Origin: DASPSM01 sp036008465
GTDB lineage: Bacteria; Planctomycetota; Planctomycetia; Planctomycetales; Planctomycetaceae
Direction of reading: 5' to 3'
Length of the DNA: 64,000 nucleotides
NCBI GenBank assembly: GCA_036008465.1
Contig: DASYNP010000187.1
Location: 62,001 to 126,000 of the forward strand
Positions 8,817 to 17,345 of this stretch are shown piece by piece. The notes beneath the pieces are model-generated. The model saw nothing but the letters and a program-made list of their open reading frames with translations, was not told the origin of the DNA and did no database searches. The translations under genes and the position numbers were made by a program. The number at the start of each line of letters is the position of its first letter. Position 1 is the stretch's first letter.

Positions 8817-10801
8817 GTCGGCCTCCCGGCTTTCGCGACATAGCGTGGCAAGCAGAGCGCGGCTTCGACGATCAGTGCGACCATCATCGCGGCAAGAAAC
8901 GGTCGCCAGATCTCCTCGATCAGAATCCCAATGTGGCCAGCCCGATGATCGACGCGAATGAAGTTCAATCCGGCGAATAGATCGGCGACGCGGCCGTCAT
9001 CGAGAATCGGGGCCTGGTCTTCTTCTGCAGGGCGATTGATCGCCAACAGTCGATCGCCGGCCAGGTAGACTCCGCAGTGAACGGGATACGCGCCCGACAC
9101 AGCGTCATCGGGACCGGCCAGTCGTTGCCACGAGTCGGGAAGATTGTTGGGGAGCGGCTCGCCGGCCGCGAATTGTCGAATCGTGCCCAAGGCCGAAGCC
9201 CCGGCAGCCATCGCCCGTTGCACGAGGACATAAAGCACGACGCCGTCAGTCGCGAGCGATGAATCGGCGGGGACGGTCGTCGTCGCAAAAAAATAGGCGC
9301 CGCTGTGGTCTAACGTTGATCGAGCTAAAAGCGGCGATCCTCCCTGCAGACCCGCTAGGGGCGTAAGGTCACCTGCCAGACGGCAGTAACGGTGGATCTG
9401 TAACTGTCCGACGGGAAGCAACGCTCCGCTCTGCGTGTTGGCTAAAAGATCCTGATCGCCGCGCCAATTCGCGATCAGTGCGTCTTTGCTCGCCGAGGCG
9501 ACCCACGACTTCCACCGCGCGCCCAGGAATTCGCGATCGCCGGGCACTCTTGGCGGAAGAAAAATTGCGTAGCCGCCGCGCTTGATAAAATCCTGCACAT
9601 GGCGACCGGCGTCGCCATCCGGGAGCGGGCCTTGCCAGAGCAACAGCGAAACTTTCTCCCACTCGACGTTAGCCACCTGCTCCGCGGGAACGACTTCGGC
9701 CGTGCAAGCGACTCCGGGGTCAGGAGTAATGGCAGCCGCCAGTTGGAGCGATCTCGTGACTTGAGCATCTTCGACGACGATGATTGCGTGACGCGGCACG
9801 GGCTTTTCAAACGCGAAATAAAAATCGTTGTCGGCCGGGTTGAGGTCCGCCGGGATCGTGACTTTGCCCCAACTGCGCGGCTGCTTGGACTCAAGCGGAA
9901 TGCGATAGTCTTTGAGGTCGTAAGGTGTCTTATCCATTTCGACCATCACTTCGGACCGGGCTCCGTCAATCTCGAAGCGGAGCGGGATCGAGGCCCTCGA
10001 TTGATCGTCACCCTCTCGCGCGAGCCGCACCGAGAGCACGAGGTCGGCGGCGGGGCCGTTTTGCACGCGGCGGACGTCGGAGACGCGCACCGACAAATTC
10101 CCTTCGGCGTGTTCCGGATAAGCCAACAGATTGACTCGGACGCCCTGACGTAGCGAGAGCAACGACTCTCGAATGGACTGCCAACGGCCGCTCTGAGGAC
10201 TCCAGTCGTTCTTCCGGAGATCGGAACAGATCCAGATGTCGGTGCGGCCCGATTTGTTGGCTCGAATGTATTCGTAGGCTGCCTCGAGCAGGGCCGGCAG
10301 ATCGGTCGCGGCACTGGTCGCTTCGGCTGACGCGGACCTCAGCAGGGCCTCGGGTGAGTCGAGCTGCACTGGATTCTTCGTTGTGCTATCGATCAACACC
10401 CAATGGGCGGACTTGAGGGTCGCAAGCGTCTGAGCGAGCTGATGCACTCCGGTTGCAAGCTTTGAGTCTCCACCGCCGGGGCCCTTCTGCTGCATACTGG
10501 GGGACCGATCCAGCACGATGATCGTGGTGTCCGGGCGACCGCCGGCCGCTAATCCAAGCCAGCCGCTCGCGAGGGGACGGCTGACAGCGAAAACCAAACC
10601 AGCGATCGCCAGCATTCGTGCGGCCATGATCAGGTACTGCCGCAGTCTGGCGAACCCGCGGGCCATGCGGTTGGCCGTGAGCAGGAACATCATCGCACCC
10701 CAGCGGACTGTCTGATAACGCCGCTGGTTGATGAGGTGAATAATGACCGGCAAGAGCGCGAGCGGGAGCGCGACCAACAACCAGGGCTGCAGGAAGCTCA
10801 T
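8813..10801 (-). CDS. BatA-like membrane protein with VWA domain
   Basis: 662 residues. The N-terminus (MSFLQPWLLVALPLALLPVI followed by HLINQRR) is the typical BatA N-terminal membrane segment. A second helix near residues 60-80 precedes a VWA domain whose metal site reads IIVLDRSPSMQQKG. A long region of Ig-like or mixed sequence follows (PADNDFYFAFEKPVPRHAII), then a C-terminal helix near PFLAAMMVALIVEAALC. BatA family proteins bind metal through the DxSxS loop and sit in the cytoplasmic membrane with a periplasmic adhesion-like domain. ATGA overlaps on both sides show tight translational coupling. Natural substrate or partner unknown. Confidence 0.88.
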   Translation of the reverse strand: MSFLQPWLLVALPLALLPVIIHLINQRRYQTVRWGAMMFLLTANRMARGFARLRQYLIMAARMLAIAGLVFAVSRPLASGWLGLAAGGRPDTTIIVLDRSPSMQQKGPGGGDSKLATGVHQLAQTLATLKSAHWVLIDSTTKNPVQLDSPEALLRSASAEATSAATDLPALLEAAYEYIRANKSGRTDIWICSDLRKNDWSPQSGRWQSIRESLLSLRQGVRVNLLAYPEHAEGNLSVRVSDVRRVQNGPAADLVLSVRLAREGDDQSRASIPLRFEIDGARSEVMVEMDKTPYDLKDYRIPLESKQPRSWGKVTIPADLNPADNDFYFAFEKPVPRHAIIVVEDAQVTRSLQLAAAITPDPGVACTAEVVPAEQVANVEWEKVSLLLWQGPLPDGDAGRHVQDFIKRGGYAIFLPPRVPGDREFLGARWKSWVASASKDALIANWRGDQDLLANTQSGALLPVGQLQIHRYCRLAGDLTPLAGLQGGSPLLARSTLDHSGAYFFATTTVPADSSLATDGVVLYVLVQRAMAAGASALGTIRQFAAGEPLPNNLPDSWQRLAGPDDAVSGAYPVHCGVYLAGDRLLAINRPAEEDQAPILDDGRVADLFAGLNFIRVDHRAGHIGILIEEIWRPFLAAMMVALIVEAALCLPRYVAKAGRPT

Positions 10802-11721
10802 CGTGAGCCCCTTCCGTGGGCGCGGCCGACCAGAAAACGCGTCAGCACGCGCTCGTAGCTTTCGTCGAGCAGCACGCGGTGATAGTCGACCGCCGATTCC
10901 AATACGACTCGTCGCAGTTCGGTGAGATATCCGTCGAGCGCGCGGTGATAGCGGTCGGCGATTTCGGTCGGGTCAGCGAAGATCGAGGTCCCGCCCTCCA
11001 TGTCGAGGAAGCGCATGGGGCGCCGGAAGTTGAATTCCATTTCCTGCGCTTCCAGCAGGTGGAAAATGGCCACGTCGTGCCGACGAAACCGCAAATGCTG
11101 GAAACAGCTTCCAAGCAGCTCGGGTTCGACGAACAGATCGGAGATGATGACGATCAGCGCCCGTTGCCGAATCGTTTCGGCCAGCTCATGCAGCACGGAC
11201 GCAAGCTGAGTCTCGCCGTGCGGCTTGGCCGCCTCGAGCAGGTCGAAGAGCGCGATCAGGTGGGCCGGATTACGCTTGGGCGGTATGTTTCGCACGAGAC
11301 CCCCCGCCACGCACGACAACCCGACTGCGTCGCCCTGCTGTAAAGCGAGATAGCCGAGTGCGCCGGCGATTCGCCGAGCGTAGTCCAACTTCGTAGCGCC
11401 GGTGGGTCCAAAACCCATCGAGCCGCTGGTATCGAGAACCAGGCAGCAGCGCAGGTTGGTGTCGGCCTCAAATTCCTTGACGTAAAAGCGGTCTGAGCGA
11501 CCGTAGGCCCGCCAATCGAGCCGGCGCAGATCGTCTCCGGGGACGTACTTGCGATACTCGGCGAACTCCACGCTCGAACCACGGTGCGGACTCGGATGGC
11601 GGCCCGACACGGTTCCCTGCATGGGGCGGCGTGCAAACAGCGGAACGGCCGCCAAGCGTGACAGGGCGGCCGCATCGAGAAAACTACGGGTGCGGCGATC
11701 TTTAAACACCGTACCCCTCAC
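10798..11721 (-). CDS. DUF58 domain protein
   Basis: 307 residues, GTG start at 11721 overlapping the MoxR stop; a second GTG four codons downstream is possible. The DUF58 hallmark is present: EFAEYRKYVPGDDLRRLDW near residues 52-70, followed by a VWA-like core with CLVLDTSGSMGFGP. DUF58 proteins accompany MoxR AAA ATPases in most bacteria and are thought to be clients or adaptors in a chaperone module for VWA proteins. No transmembrane helix is visible, so it is probably cytoplasmic or membrane-peripheral. The order MoxR, DUF58, BatA-like, VWA matches the canonical cluster. Confidence 0.92.
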   Translation of the reverse strand: MRGTVFKDRRTRSFLDAAALSRLAAVPLFARRPMQGTVSGRHPSPHRGSSVEFAEYRKYVPGDDLRRLDWRAYGRSDRFYVKEFEADTNLRCCLVLDTSGSMGFGPTGATKLDYARRIAGALGYLALQQGDAVGLSCVAGGLVRNIPPKRNPAHLIALFDLLEAAKPHGETQLASVLHELAETIRQRALIVIISDLFVEPELLGSCFQHLRFRRHDVAIFHLLEAQEMEFNFRRPMRFLDMEGGTSIFADPTEIADRYHRALDGYLTELRRVVLESAVDYHRVLLDESYERVLTRFLVGRAHGRGSR

Positions 11722-12749
11722 TCCTCAGTGCTGGTCTCTTCGATCAAGCGACGCACGATCTGCCGGGCGTCGATCCCTTCTGACTGCGCGGTGAACGTCG
11801 TGATCACCCGATGCGTCAGCACCGGCGCCGACACATGCTGAACGTCTTCCAACCGCACCATGTAGCTTCCCATGAGCGCGGCCCGCGCCTTGGCTCCGAG
11901 CACAAGATATTGAACCGCCCGTGGCCCGGCGCCCCACGCCACCAGAGGCTTGAGCCAAGCTGGCGCCGAGGCCCCGTTCGGACGCGTTTTGCGAACCAGC
12001 CGCGCGGCATACTTATAGATGTGATCGGGCACCGGGACTCGGCGCACGAGATTCTGGTGTTGAATAATTTCTGCGGCGGTGAGCAGGTGATTGAGTTCAG
12101 GAAGTGCGTCGCCGGTCGTCGTCCGCGCGATTTGGACTTCTTCCGCCTCCGACGGGTAGTCCAGCTCGATCAAAAACATAAACCGATCGAGTTGTGCCTC
12201 GGGGAGCGGATACGTGCCTTCCTGCTCGACTGGATTTTGCGTGGCCAACACGACAAACGGCGGTTCGAGGCGAAACGACTTGCCCACCACGGTCACCTTG
12301 TGCTCCTGCATGGCTTCGAGCATGGCGGCCTGCGTTTTGGGTGGAGCCCGGTTGATCTCGTCGGCTAGCACAATGTTTGCGAAGACCGGCCCGTGAATAA
12401 ATTGGAACTCCCGCTTGCCGCCGGCCTGGTCCTGCAGGATATCGGTTCCCGTGATGTCCATGGGCATCAAGTCCGGCGTGAACTGAATCCGGCTGAACTT
12501 GAGCGACATGGTTTCGGCCAGTTTGCTGACCAGCAGCGTCTTGGCCAAACCGGGCACACCGAGCAATAAGGCGTGGCCGCGCGCAAACAGGCAGAGGGCC
12601 AGCCGCTCGATGACTTCGTGCTGGCCGACAATCACGCGGCCAAGTTCATTGCGCAAGCGCGAATAGATCGAGCGCAGATTGTCGATTGCCTGAACGTCAT
12701 TTTCACTAAGCCGTTCGCCGGACGGAGTCGAAGTCACGACCTGGTCCAT
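11718..12749 (-). CDS. MoxR family AAA+ ATPase
   Basis: 343 residues from the ATG at 12749, preferred because a GAGAG site lies 8 nt upstream; a GTG at 12758 would add three residues. Walker A reads GVPGLAKTLLV (Lys near residue 70), Walker B is VLADEINRAPPKTQAAML, and sensor 1 lies in VLATQNPVEQEGTYPLPEAQ, a signature of MoxR ATPases. The C-terminal lid (RLVRKTRPNGASAPAWLKPL) is also typical. It is predicted to be a hexameric ATPase that remodels or loads metal into the VWA proteins encoded just downstream. It is the first gene of the operon running to the left edge of the window. Confidence 0.95.
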   Translation of the reverse strand: MDQVVTSTPSGERLSENDVQAIDNLRSIYSRLRNELGRVIVGQHEVIERLALCLFARGHALLLGVPGLAKTLLVSKLAETMSLKFSRIQFTPDLMPMDITGTDILQDQAGGKREFQFIHGPVFANIVLADEINRAPPKTQAAMLEAMQEHKVTVVGKSFRLEPPFVVLATQNPVEQEGTYPLPEAQLDRFMFLIELDYPSEAEEVQIARTTTGDALPELNHLLTAAEIIQHQNLVRRVPVPDHIYKYAARLVRKTRPNGASAPAWLKPLVAWGAGPRAVQYLVLGAKARAALMGSYMVRLEDVQHVSAPVLTHRVITTFTAQSEGIDARQIVRRLIEETSTEE

Positions 12750-12758
12750 CGGATGCAC

Positions 12759-13203
12759 TCTCTACTGCTGTAGGGTGTCGAAACTGGCTGTTCCACCATC
12801 GGGGGCCATCTCCATCCAAAAAACGACCAGTCCCGAGCCTCGAACTGCCGCTCCGATGCGGCGGCGATGCTGCTCTACCGGAGTTCCCATCTCACATAGA
12901 CGCACGGAGGAGCGAAAATTGTCCTTTATGGCGTGCCTAATCGAACTCCCCCGATGGCCACCCAGTGGCTGAAGTCTCGCTCCTTCTCCCTGTTCGACGC
13001 CCCAGTCCCTCGTTTGGTTTCAAAAATTGGGCGCTCTGCAAGCATCGGATTGGGTCGGGTGGGAAAAAAGCCGCCGACAGCCATTGTGTCCGAGGCGTCC
13101 GCGAGCGCCAAGCAGCGCCCGGAATTAACTACCCGAGACTGAACTTGCGGTGAAACGGCCCAAACTCCGCGGAACAGACTCCCAGGGGCGTTCTCAAGTC
13201 GAC
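12759..13203. other. Intergenic region upstream of the MoxR operon
   Basis: About 445 bases without a convincing gene. It should hold the promoter of the MoxR operon and the 3' end of the small membrane-protein gene at 13204. I see no clear -35/-10 pair, hairpin with T-run or repeat. Short open frames here are Arg/Pro-rich and lack ribosome binding sites. Confidence 0.5.
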
Positions 13204-13497
13204 TTATTGCGCGATTTGTCGCGCCATCTCCGGCGGCAAGGCGGCGAGTGCCCGTCGTGCGATGGCTTCCGATTTCTCCTTTCCAGCCGCACCGACCTGA
13301 ACGCCGAGGATCGCACCGACCAGAGTGCCGACCGCCGTCGTGAATGTTCCGACGATGGTGGCAATGTCGCTTGCTTTCCAGTCTTGGCGTGCGAGCACCA
13401 TCGCCAGCACTGCAGGAATGATCAAGCCGATAATCGCGATGATTACTGCAGCAGCATATTTTACTTCACCGTCGTCACTCGGGGCATTCGTGGACAT
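13204..13497 (-). CDS. Small two-helix membrane protein of unknown function
   Basis: 97 residues with a good ribosome binding site (AGGAAGGATCTC then ATG at 13497). Two hydrophobic helices occupy about residues 14-36 (AAAVIIAIIGLIIPAVLAMV) and 45-70 (IVGTFTTAVGTLVGAILGVQ), the second Gly/Thr-rich. The C-terminal tail (KSEAIARRALAALPPEMARQ) is charged and probably cytoplasmic. It stops about 450 bases before the MoxR gene and starts 12 bases after the stop of the SGNH gene, so it is probably co-transcribed with the SGNH/MBOAT pair. I do not recognise the family. Confidence 0.65.
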   Translation of the reverse strand: MSTNAPSDDGEVKYAAAVIIAIIGLIIPAVLAMVLARQDWKASDIATIVGTFTTAVGTLVGAILGVQVGAAGKEKSEAIARRALAALPPEMARQIAQ

Positions 13498-13509
13498 GAG
13501 ATCCTTCCT

Positions 13510-14547
13510 TCAGAGGAGCGCTGAGAGACGAAGTCGCTCAACGAGACGTATCGTAAAGATTCGGGCGGCTTGCAGTGAGAGATGTGACTCATCAGGGCAG
13601 TCGAGATCCCCGTCGCGTGACAGGTCACGAAAATCAATCCAGGGAGCTGCCGTCACGCTGGCCAGTGCGCCAAAATAAACCGATGAAGGAAAGGCAGATT
13701 CCTCTAATTCCAGTCGCGCCCCGGACGCCGGAAGCCGCAAGAAGACCACTTGACCACCGTTGCGGCGGATCCGCGCCACTGAGTCGGCGACGCCTGCGAT
13801 GGCCAGCTTGAATTCGTCGATGCTCTTGTAGCGTCTCTCGCGCGCATACATCTCGGCGTACGTGCGGAGTCTTGACTCGGTGGCCGCTTTGAGCCCTTCG
13901 GGCGAGGTGTAGTCGATGTCCAGAGTCCGATCGGCGTGAGTGTGATGACGCCGACCGTCCTTGTTCGAACGCGGCCCATCTTGGGCAGACATGCATTGCC
14001 TCAGTGTAAGATCGGCATTGAGCACTACCAATCGTTCGCACAGTACGCCATGCAGGTACGTGCTGAGCGCATCAGCTTTGCGCACCGACCTGCGGGCGAA
14101 GGAAACCTGATCGTTGTCGTGCTCGGGGGCCATGAGTGGCGGGAGAATGTCGCAAAGGACAATTCCGCTGAATCCAGGGATACGACTGATTTCTGCGAGC
14201 AAACCAAGCGAGCTCGTTGCCCCGTTGATTCCGAGCTGCACAAACCGATGCGAGGGAAGGCACTGTCGCAACACATCCGATCGGAGATCGGTCCGAATGC
14301 GAGAAGTCCCGATCGCCACCACAAGCTTCGGATCGTTTCCCACGACGAATGATCGATGATAAGCCCACAGATCAGCTGAATCGGGGGCACTGGGAACAAT
14401 CCCGCGAATGCGCCCGTAGGCCTCCAAACTTCCGATGATCGCCGCGAAAATCACGAGCGCAGTCAGATAGACGCGATGCCACGGCAATTTGGGGAACTCG
14501 CTGGGGCGGCCGAAATTTGGCGGCGTTGAGGACGCGACGAAAGACAT
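13510..14547 (-). CDS. Membrane-anchored SGNH-hydrolase-like protein (AlgJ/AlgX-type partner of MBOAT)
   Basis: 345 residues from the ATG at 14547. An in-frame ATG at 14721 adds 58 Arg/Pro-rich residues that look non-coding, though a GATGAG-like site precedes it. One transmembrane helix (VYLTALVIFAAIIGSLEAYG) is followed by an SGNH-like domain: block I VVAIGTSRIRTD (Ser about 82), a Gly/Asn block LGINGATSSLG, and a C-terminal CPDESHLS that supplies Asp and His. The next upstream gene encodes an MBOAT acyltransferase, so this protein likely completes acetyl transfer to a polysaccharide outside the membrane, as AlgJ/AlgX-type proteins do. Family placement is from motifs; the polysaccharide is unknown. 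Confidence 0.7.
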   Translation of the reverse strand: MSFVASSTPPNFGRPSEFPKLPWHRVYLTALVIFAAIIGSLEAYGRIRGIVPSAPDSADLWAYHRSFVVGNDPKLVVAIGTSRIRTDLRSDVLRQCLPSHRFVQLGINGATSSLGLLAEISRIPGFSGIVLCDILPPLMAPEHDNDQVSFARRSVRKADALSTYLHGVLCERLVVLNADLTLRQCMSAQDGPRSNKDGRRHHTHADRTLDIDYTSPEGLKAATESRLRTYAEMYARERRYKSIDEFKLAIAGVADSVARIRRNGGQVVFLRLPASGARLELEESAFPSSVYFGALASVTAAPWIDFRDLSRDGDLDCPDESHLSLQAARIFTIRLVERLRLSALL

Positions 14548-14758
14548 GTCGGTCTCAGGCGAACGAAAGGGGGCCTGCTGCGCTAAGGTGCCACTCGCGG
14601 GTCGGGCACGATCAACGGGTTCTCGACCGTAAGCCCGCTGCCGACCGGGCAGTTCAGGAGATGGGGAACCGACGCTATCACTGCATTCCGGCCGATGCAA
14701 GAGGCGGATAACGAAGGCCATAACTCATCAAGCGCAAATTCGAGGACGCGGGTCGCCC

Positions 14759-16186
14759 TCAATACCGAAAGTACAAAAAGTCCTGCGATTCACCGGTGCT
14801 GAGCGTGATGGCCGCCAGCATCAGAGCCAGTCCGATTGAAACGCTCCACCACGGGATGCGTGCGACTGCGGTTTCTAGGTCGATGTCGCGGACAAGCCAA
14901 TGGGAAATGAAGAGGCACTCGACAACGACCAGCGCGATCACCAGATCGTGGTCAGCGAGTCCAAAACTTGACGCTTTGTGGTAGTGCCCGACCATTGATG
15001 CCAGAATCCAACCGGCCTGCTCGAGGTTCGTCGCGCGATAAAAGACGAATGCAATCAAACAAAGTGTGACAGTGACCGCCCACAGGAACAATTTCCCGAT
15101 CGGCCACCTCCAGAGGCGCAGGCTTCTCAATCGCGTTCTTTGCAAAACGATTTCGCCGATCAGAAACGTGCCGTGCAAGAACCCGAAGATCAAAAAAGTC
15201 GCGGTGGCACCGTGCCAAATGCCGATCAGGAGCATCACAATCATCACGTTGGCGGCGGCTCGCGCGTAACCTTTGAATACGCCGCCAAGCGGATTGAACA
15301 CATAATCGCGCATCCACGCGACCAACGTGATGTGCCATCGCTGCCACACATCGCGAAAGCCGATTGACGCCAGGGGAGCCTTGAAATTCGGCGGGAGCAC
15401 GAATCCCAAGCAGAGGCCGATGCCCAAGGCACACGTCGAGTAGCCGGCGAAGTCGCAATAGTCCTGAACCGCGAAAGCGAGTGTCCCGGTCCAAGAACTG
15501 AGTGCATCGGGACGGACCGCGACGTCGTAGACTTGCCGCGCCACAGGCGACAGCAAATGGTCGGCCAGCGTCACTTTGAGGAACAGTCCCAGCGTGAACA
15601 GAGCAAGCCCCCAGGAGAATTCCGGGCCCGTAGCACGTCGCAATCGGGCGCATTGCGGGAGGAATTGCCCAGCCCGCAGGATGGGCCCGGCAAGCAGGAC
15701 GGGGAAAAATGAAACAAAAAGAGCCAGATCCAAGAACGATGCCGGCTTGAGTTGTCGACGGTAGACTTCGATCGTGTAGGACATCACCTGAAGGGTAAAG
15801 AAAGAAAGCCCGATCGGCAGCAAGATTGTGACCTTGGGCGGTGAATAGCCCAGTCCAAACCGCTCACCGAGTACGCCCCAGGCAACGAGCAAGTCCTGGC
15901 CATATTTGAATCCGGCAAGCAAACCGAAATTCAGAACGACGCTAGCCCACAGAATCGCTCGCCGTGCGCCAACTCGCTCGTCCCACATCTGGATCAGTGT
16001 GGCAGCGCCGAAGTTGACGAGGGTCGAAAAAACTAACAGCGTCGTATAGCGCACTTCCCAGGCTGCATAGAACAGGTAGCTGGCGAAGAGCAAGTTGACC
16101 TTGCGAAAGCTCGGTGGCACCGGCAACGAATGGACGACCAGCACCGCGCAAAAAAACAGGATGAAGGTCAAGGAATTGAACGGCAT
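14759..16186 (-). CDS. MBOAT family O-acyltransferase (AlgI/PatA-like)
   Basis: 475 residues, very hydrophobic with about 11-12 helices. The start MPFNSLTFILFFCAVLVVHS is typical of AlgI-like proteins. The MBOAT signature is present: GFRDVWQRWHITLVAWMRDY, then LLIGIWHGATATFLIFGFLHG with the putative catalytic His in WHG. Such proteins carry acetyl groups across the cytoplasmic membrane for O-acetylation of alginate, cellulose or other exopolysaccharides. The SGNH-like gene downstream is the usual partner. No glycosyltransferase or polymerase gene is nearby, so the acceptor could be a capsule, lipopolysaccharide or secondary wall polymer made elsewhere. Confidence 0.92.
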   Translation of the reverse strand: MPFNSLTFILFFCAVLVVHSLPVPPSFRKVNLLFASYLFYAAWEVRYTTLLVFSTLVNFGAATLIQMWDERVGARRAILWASVVLNFGLLAGFKYGQDLLVAWGVLGERFGLGYSPPKVTILLPIGLSFFTLQVMSYTIEVYRRQLKPASFLDLALFVSFFPVLLAGPILRAGQFLPQCARLRRATGPEFSWGLALFTLGLFLKVTLADHLLSPVARQVYDVAVRPDALSSWTGTLAFAVQDYCDFAGYSTCALGIGLCLGFVLPPNFKAPLASIGFRDVWQRWHITLVAWMRDYVFNPLGGVFKGYARAAANVMIVMLLIGIWHGATATFLIFGFLHGTFLIGEIVLQRTRLRSLRLWRWPIGKLFLWAVTVTLCLIAFVFYRATNLEQAGWILASMVGHYHKASSFGLADHDLVIALVVVECLFISHWLVRDIDLETAVARIPWWSVSIGLALMLAAITLSTGESQDFLYFRY

Positions 16187-16799
16187 TGGGATAACGGTGA
16201 TTATGTGCGCGACCAGGGCTCGAATACCATCCGAGGAAATCAGCAGCGCGTCAGGGTCGACGAGGTGGAACTCCCCAGGGGGTTGGAGAATCGTGTCGCG
16301 CCTCGAATTCGCTGCCGATCAATGTTTGCCCGTCCGACTTTTTCAGAATTTTGATTTGACTTTTTGCTTCCATCGCATCACGATGTTGCCTGTTCCGCTC
16401 CAATGACTGGACGGAAATGATGCAGGTGCAGGTGATCCGCTGAGTTCACTGTCACCTCGGGCCGCTTCTATCGATTAGCGCATCTTCGTGCCGTCGAGCC
16501 TTTCCTCAGGCGCCGGCAAAGTGTGCGCGACATTGTCAGGGTCGGGATCGCAGAGCTCGTCGGTCCTTGCGCGCCGCCATTCATCCCTAGCTTGACGCTT
16601 TGAATCGCGTCTGACGCCGTTCTTCGCAATCACGGACCCCGGTCGGTGTCGAGGCAGGGGCACTCGAAGCCGGAGCGCACTTGCAACAGGGCGCGCCGCG
16701 CGGCTCAATCCAATTGACCGCAGTCGGGAGTGTTGGACGAACGCAAATTCGCTTCGTGAGTGCTTATGGATTGTTGCCAAAGGGAGGGAGTACGCAGCC
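16187..16799. other. Divergent intergenic region between MBOAT and the Cys-rich precursor gene
   Basis: About 610 bases between divergently transcribed genes. Promoters for both must lie here. A purine-rich ribosome binding site (AAAGGGAGGGAG) occurs about 9 nt before the ATG at 16800. I find no convincing gene, terminator or repeat in the remainder; possible frames on either strand are Arg-rich and lack start signals. Confidence 0.5.
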
Positions 16800-17249
16800 A
16801 TGACACGTCTTTTCGTCTTCGCGAGTGTGTTGATTGCCTCCGGAACGCCTGTCCTGCTTGGGACCGGCCGCGCACCGTCCGGGGAAAGTATCGAGGTGCC
16901 ACCGCGGGAGGCGGCGAGCATCCGCGGAGGGCAGTGCGGCTCTTACCAACAGATCGCGAACGGTGCATGCACGAATACCGGCAGCGACTCGTGCACGTCC
17001 GGCAGCTCGAACTGCAGCGGTATATGTCCATATGTGTGTGCTCCAACCACGACGTACGGTGGATCCGGGACATTCACGGGCTCTTTGATCGCAATCGACT
17101 GCAATGACGCTGCCCAAGGGACATGCACTGCGACGATTTGTTCGGTCGCGGGAGCACCAGTGATCTGCTGCCAGTGTTTGAATCCCTCGGGTTTGACGTG
17201 CGGACCCACGCCTTCGGAACTCGATACTGAGGGCTGCAGCGGTACTTAA
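16800..17249 (+). CDS. Exported Cys-rich protein with double-glycine processing motif (putative C39 substrate)
   Basis: 149 residues with a good ribosome binding site. Residues 1-23 (RLFVFASVLIASGTPVLLG) look like a Sec signal peptide. A short propeptide then ends in REAASIRGG (residues 36-44). Relative to cleavage after G44 it has Glu at -8, Ile at -4 and Gly at -2 and -1, the pattern recognised by C39 peptidases in double-glycine leaders, although -7 is Ala instead of the usual Leu. The mature part begins QCGSYQ and holds all 14 cysteines (for example NCSGICPYVC and VICCQC) with many Gly/Ser/Thr residues. The next gene encodes a C39-like peptidase, which supports a precursor/protease pair. 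Function of the mature peptide is unknown; antimicrobial, toxin and surface-structural roles are all open. Confidence 0.7.
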   Translation: MTRLFVFASVLIASGTPVLLGTGRAPSGESIEVPPREAASIRGGQCGSYQQIANGACTNTGSDSCTSGSSNCSGICPYVCAPTTTYGGSGTFTGSLIAIDCNDAAQGTCTATICSVAGAPVICCQCLNPSGLTCGPTPSELDTEGCSGT

Positions 17250-17345
17250 CGCATCGACTAGCTGCCGCGAATCTGCCTCGGTGACGCACGCGGTCTGAGC
17301 GCAGCGCGCTGATTCCGAGGATTGGTTGGAATTAAAGGGGGCGAC

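Noticed and set aside
16475..16921. 148-codon frame on the minus strand overlapping the Cys-rich precursor
   Set aside because: Arg/Pro-rich, no start signal, and it overlaps a gene with a signal peptide and good ribosome binding site.
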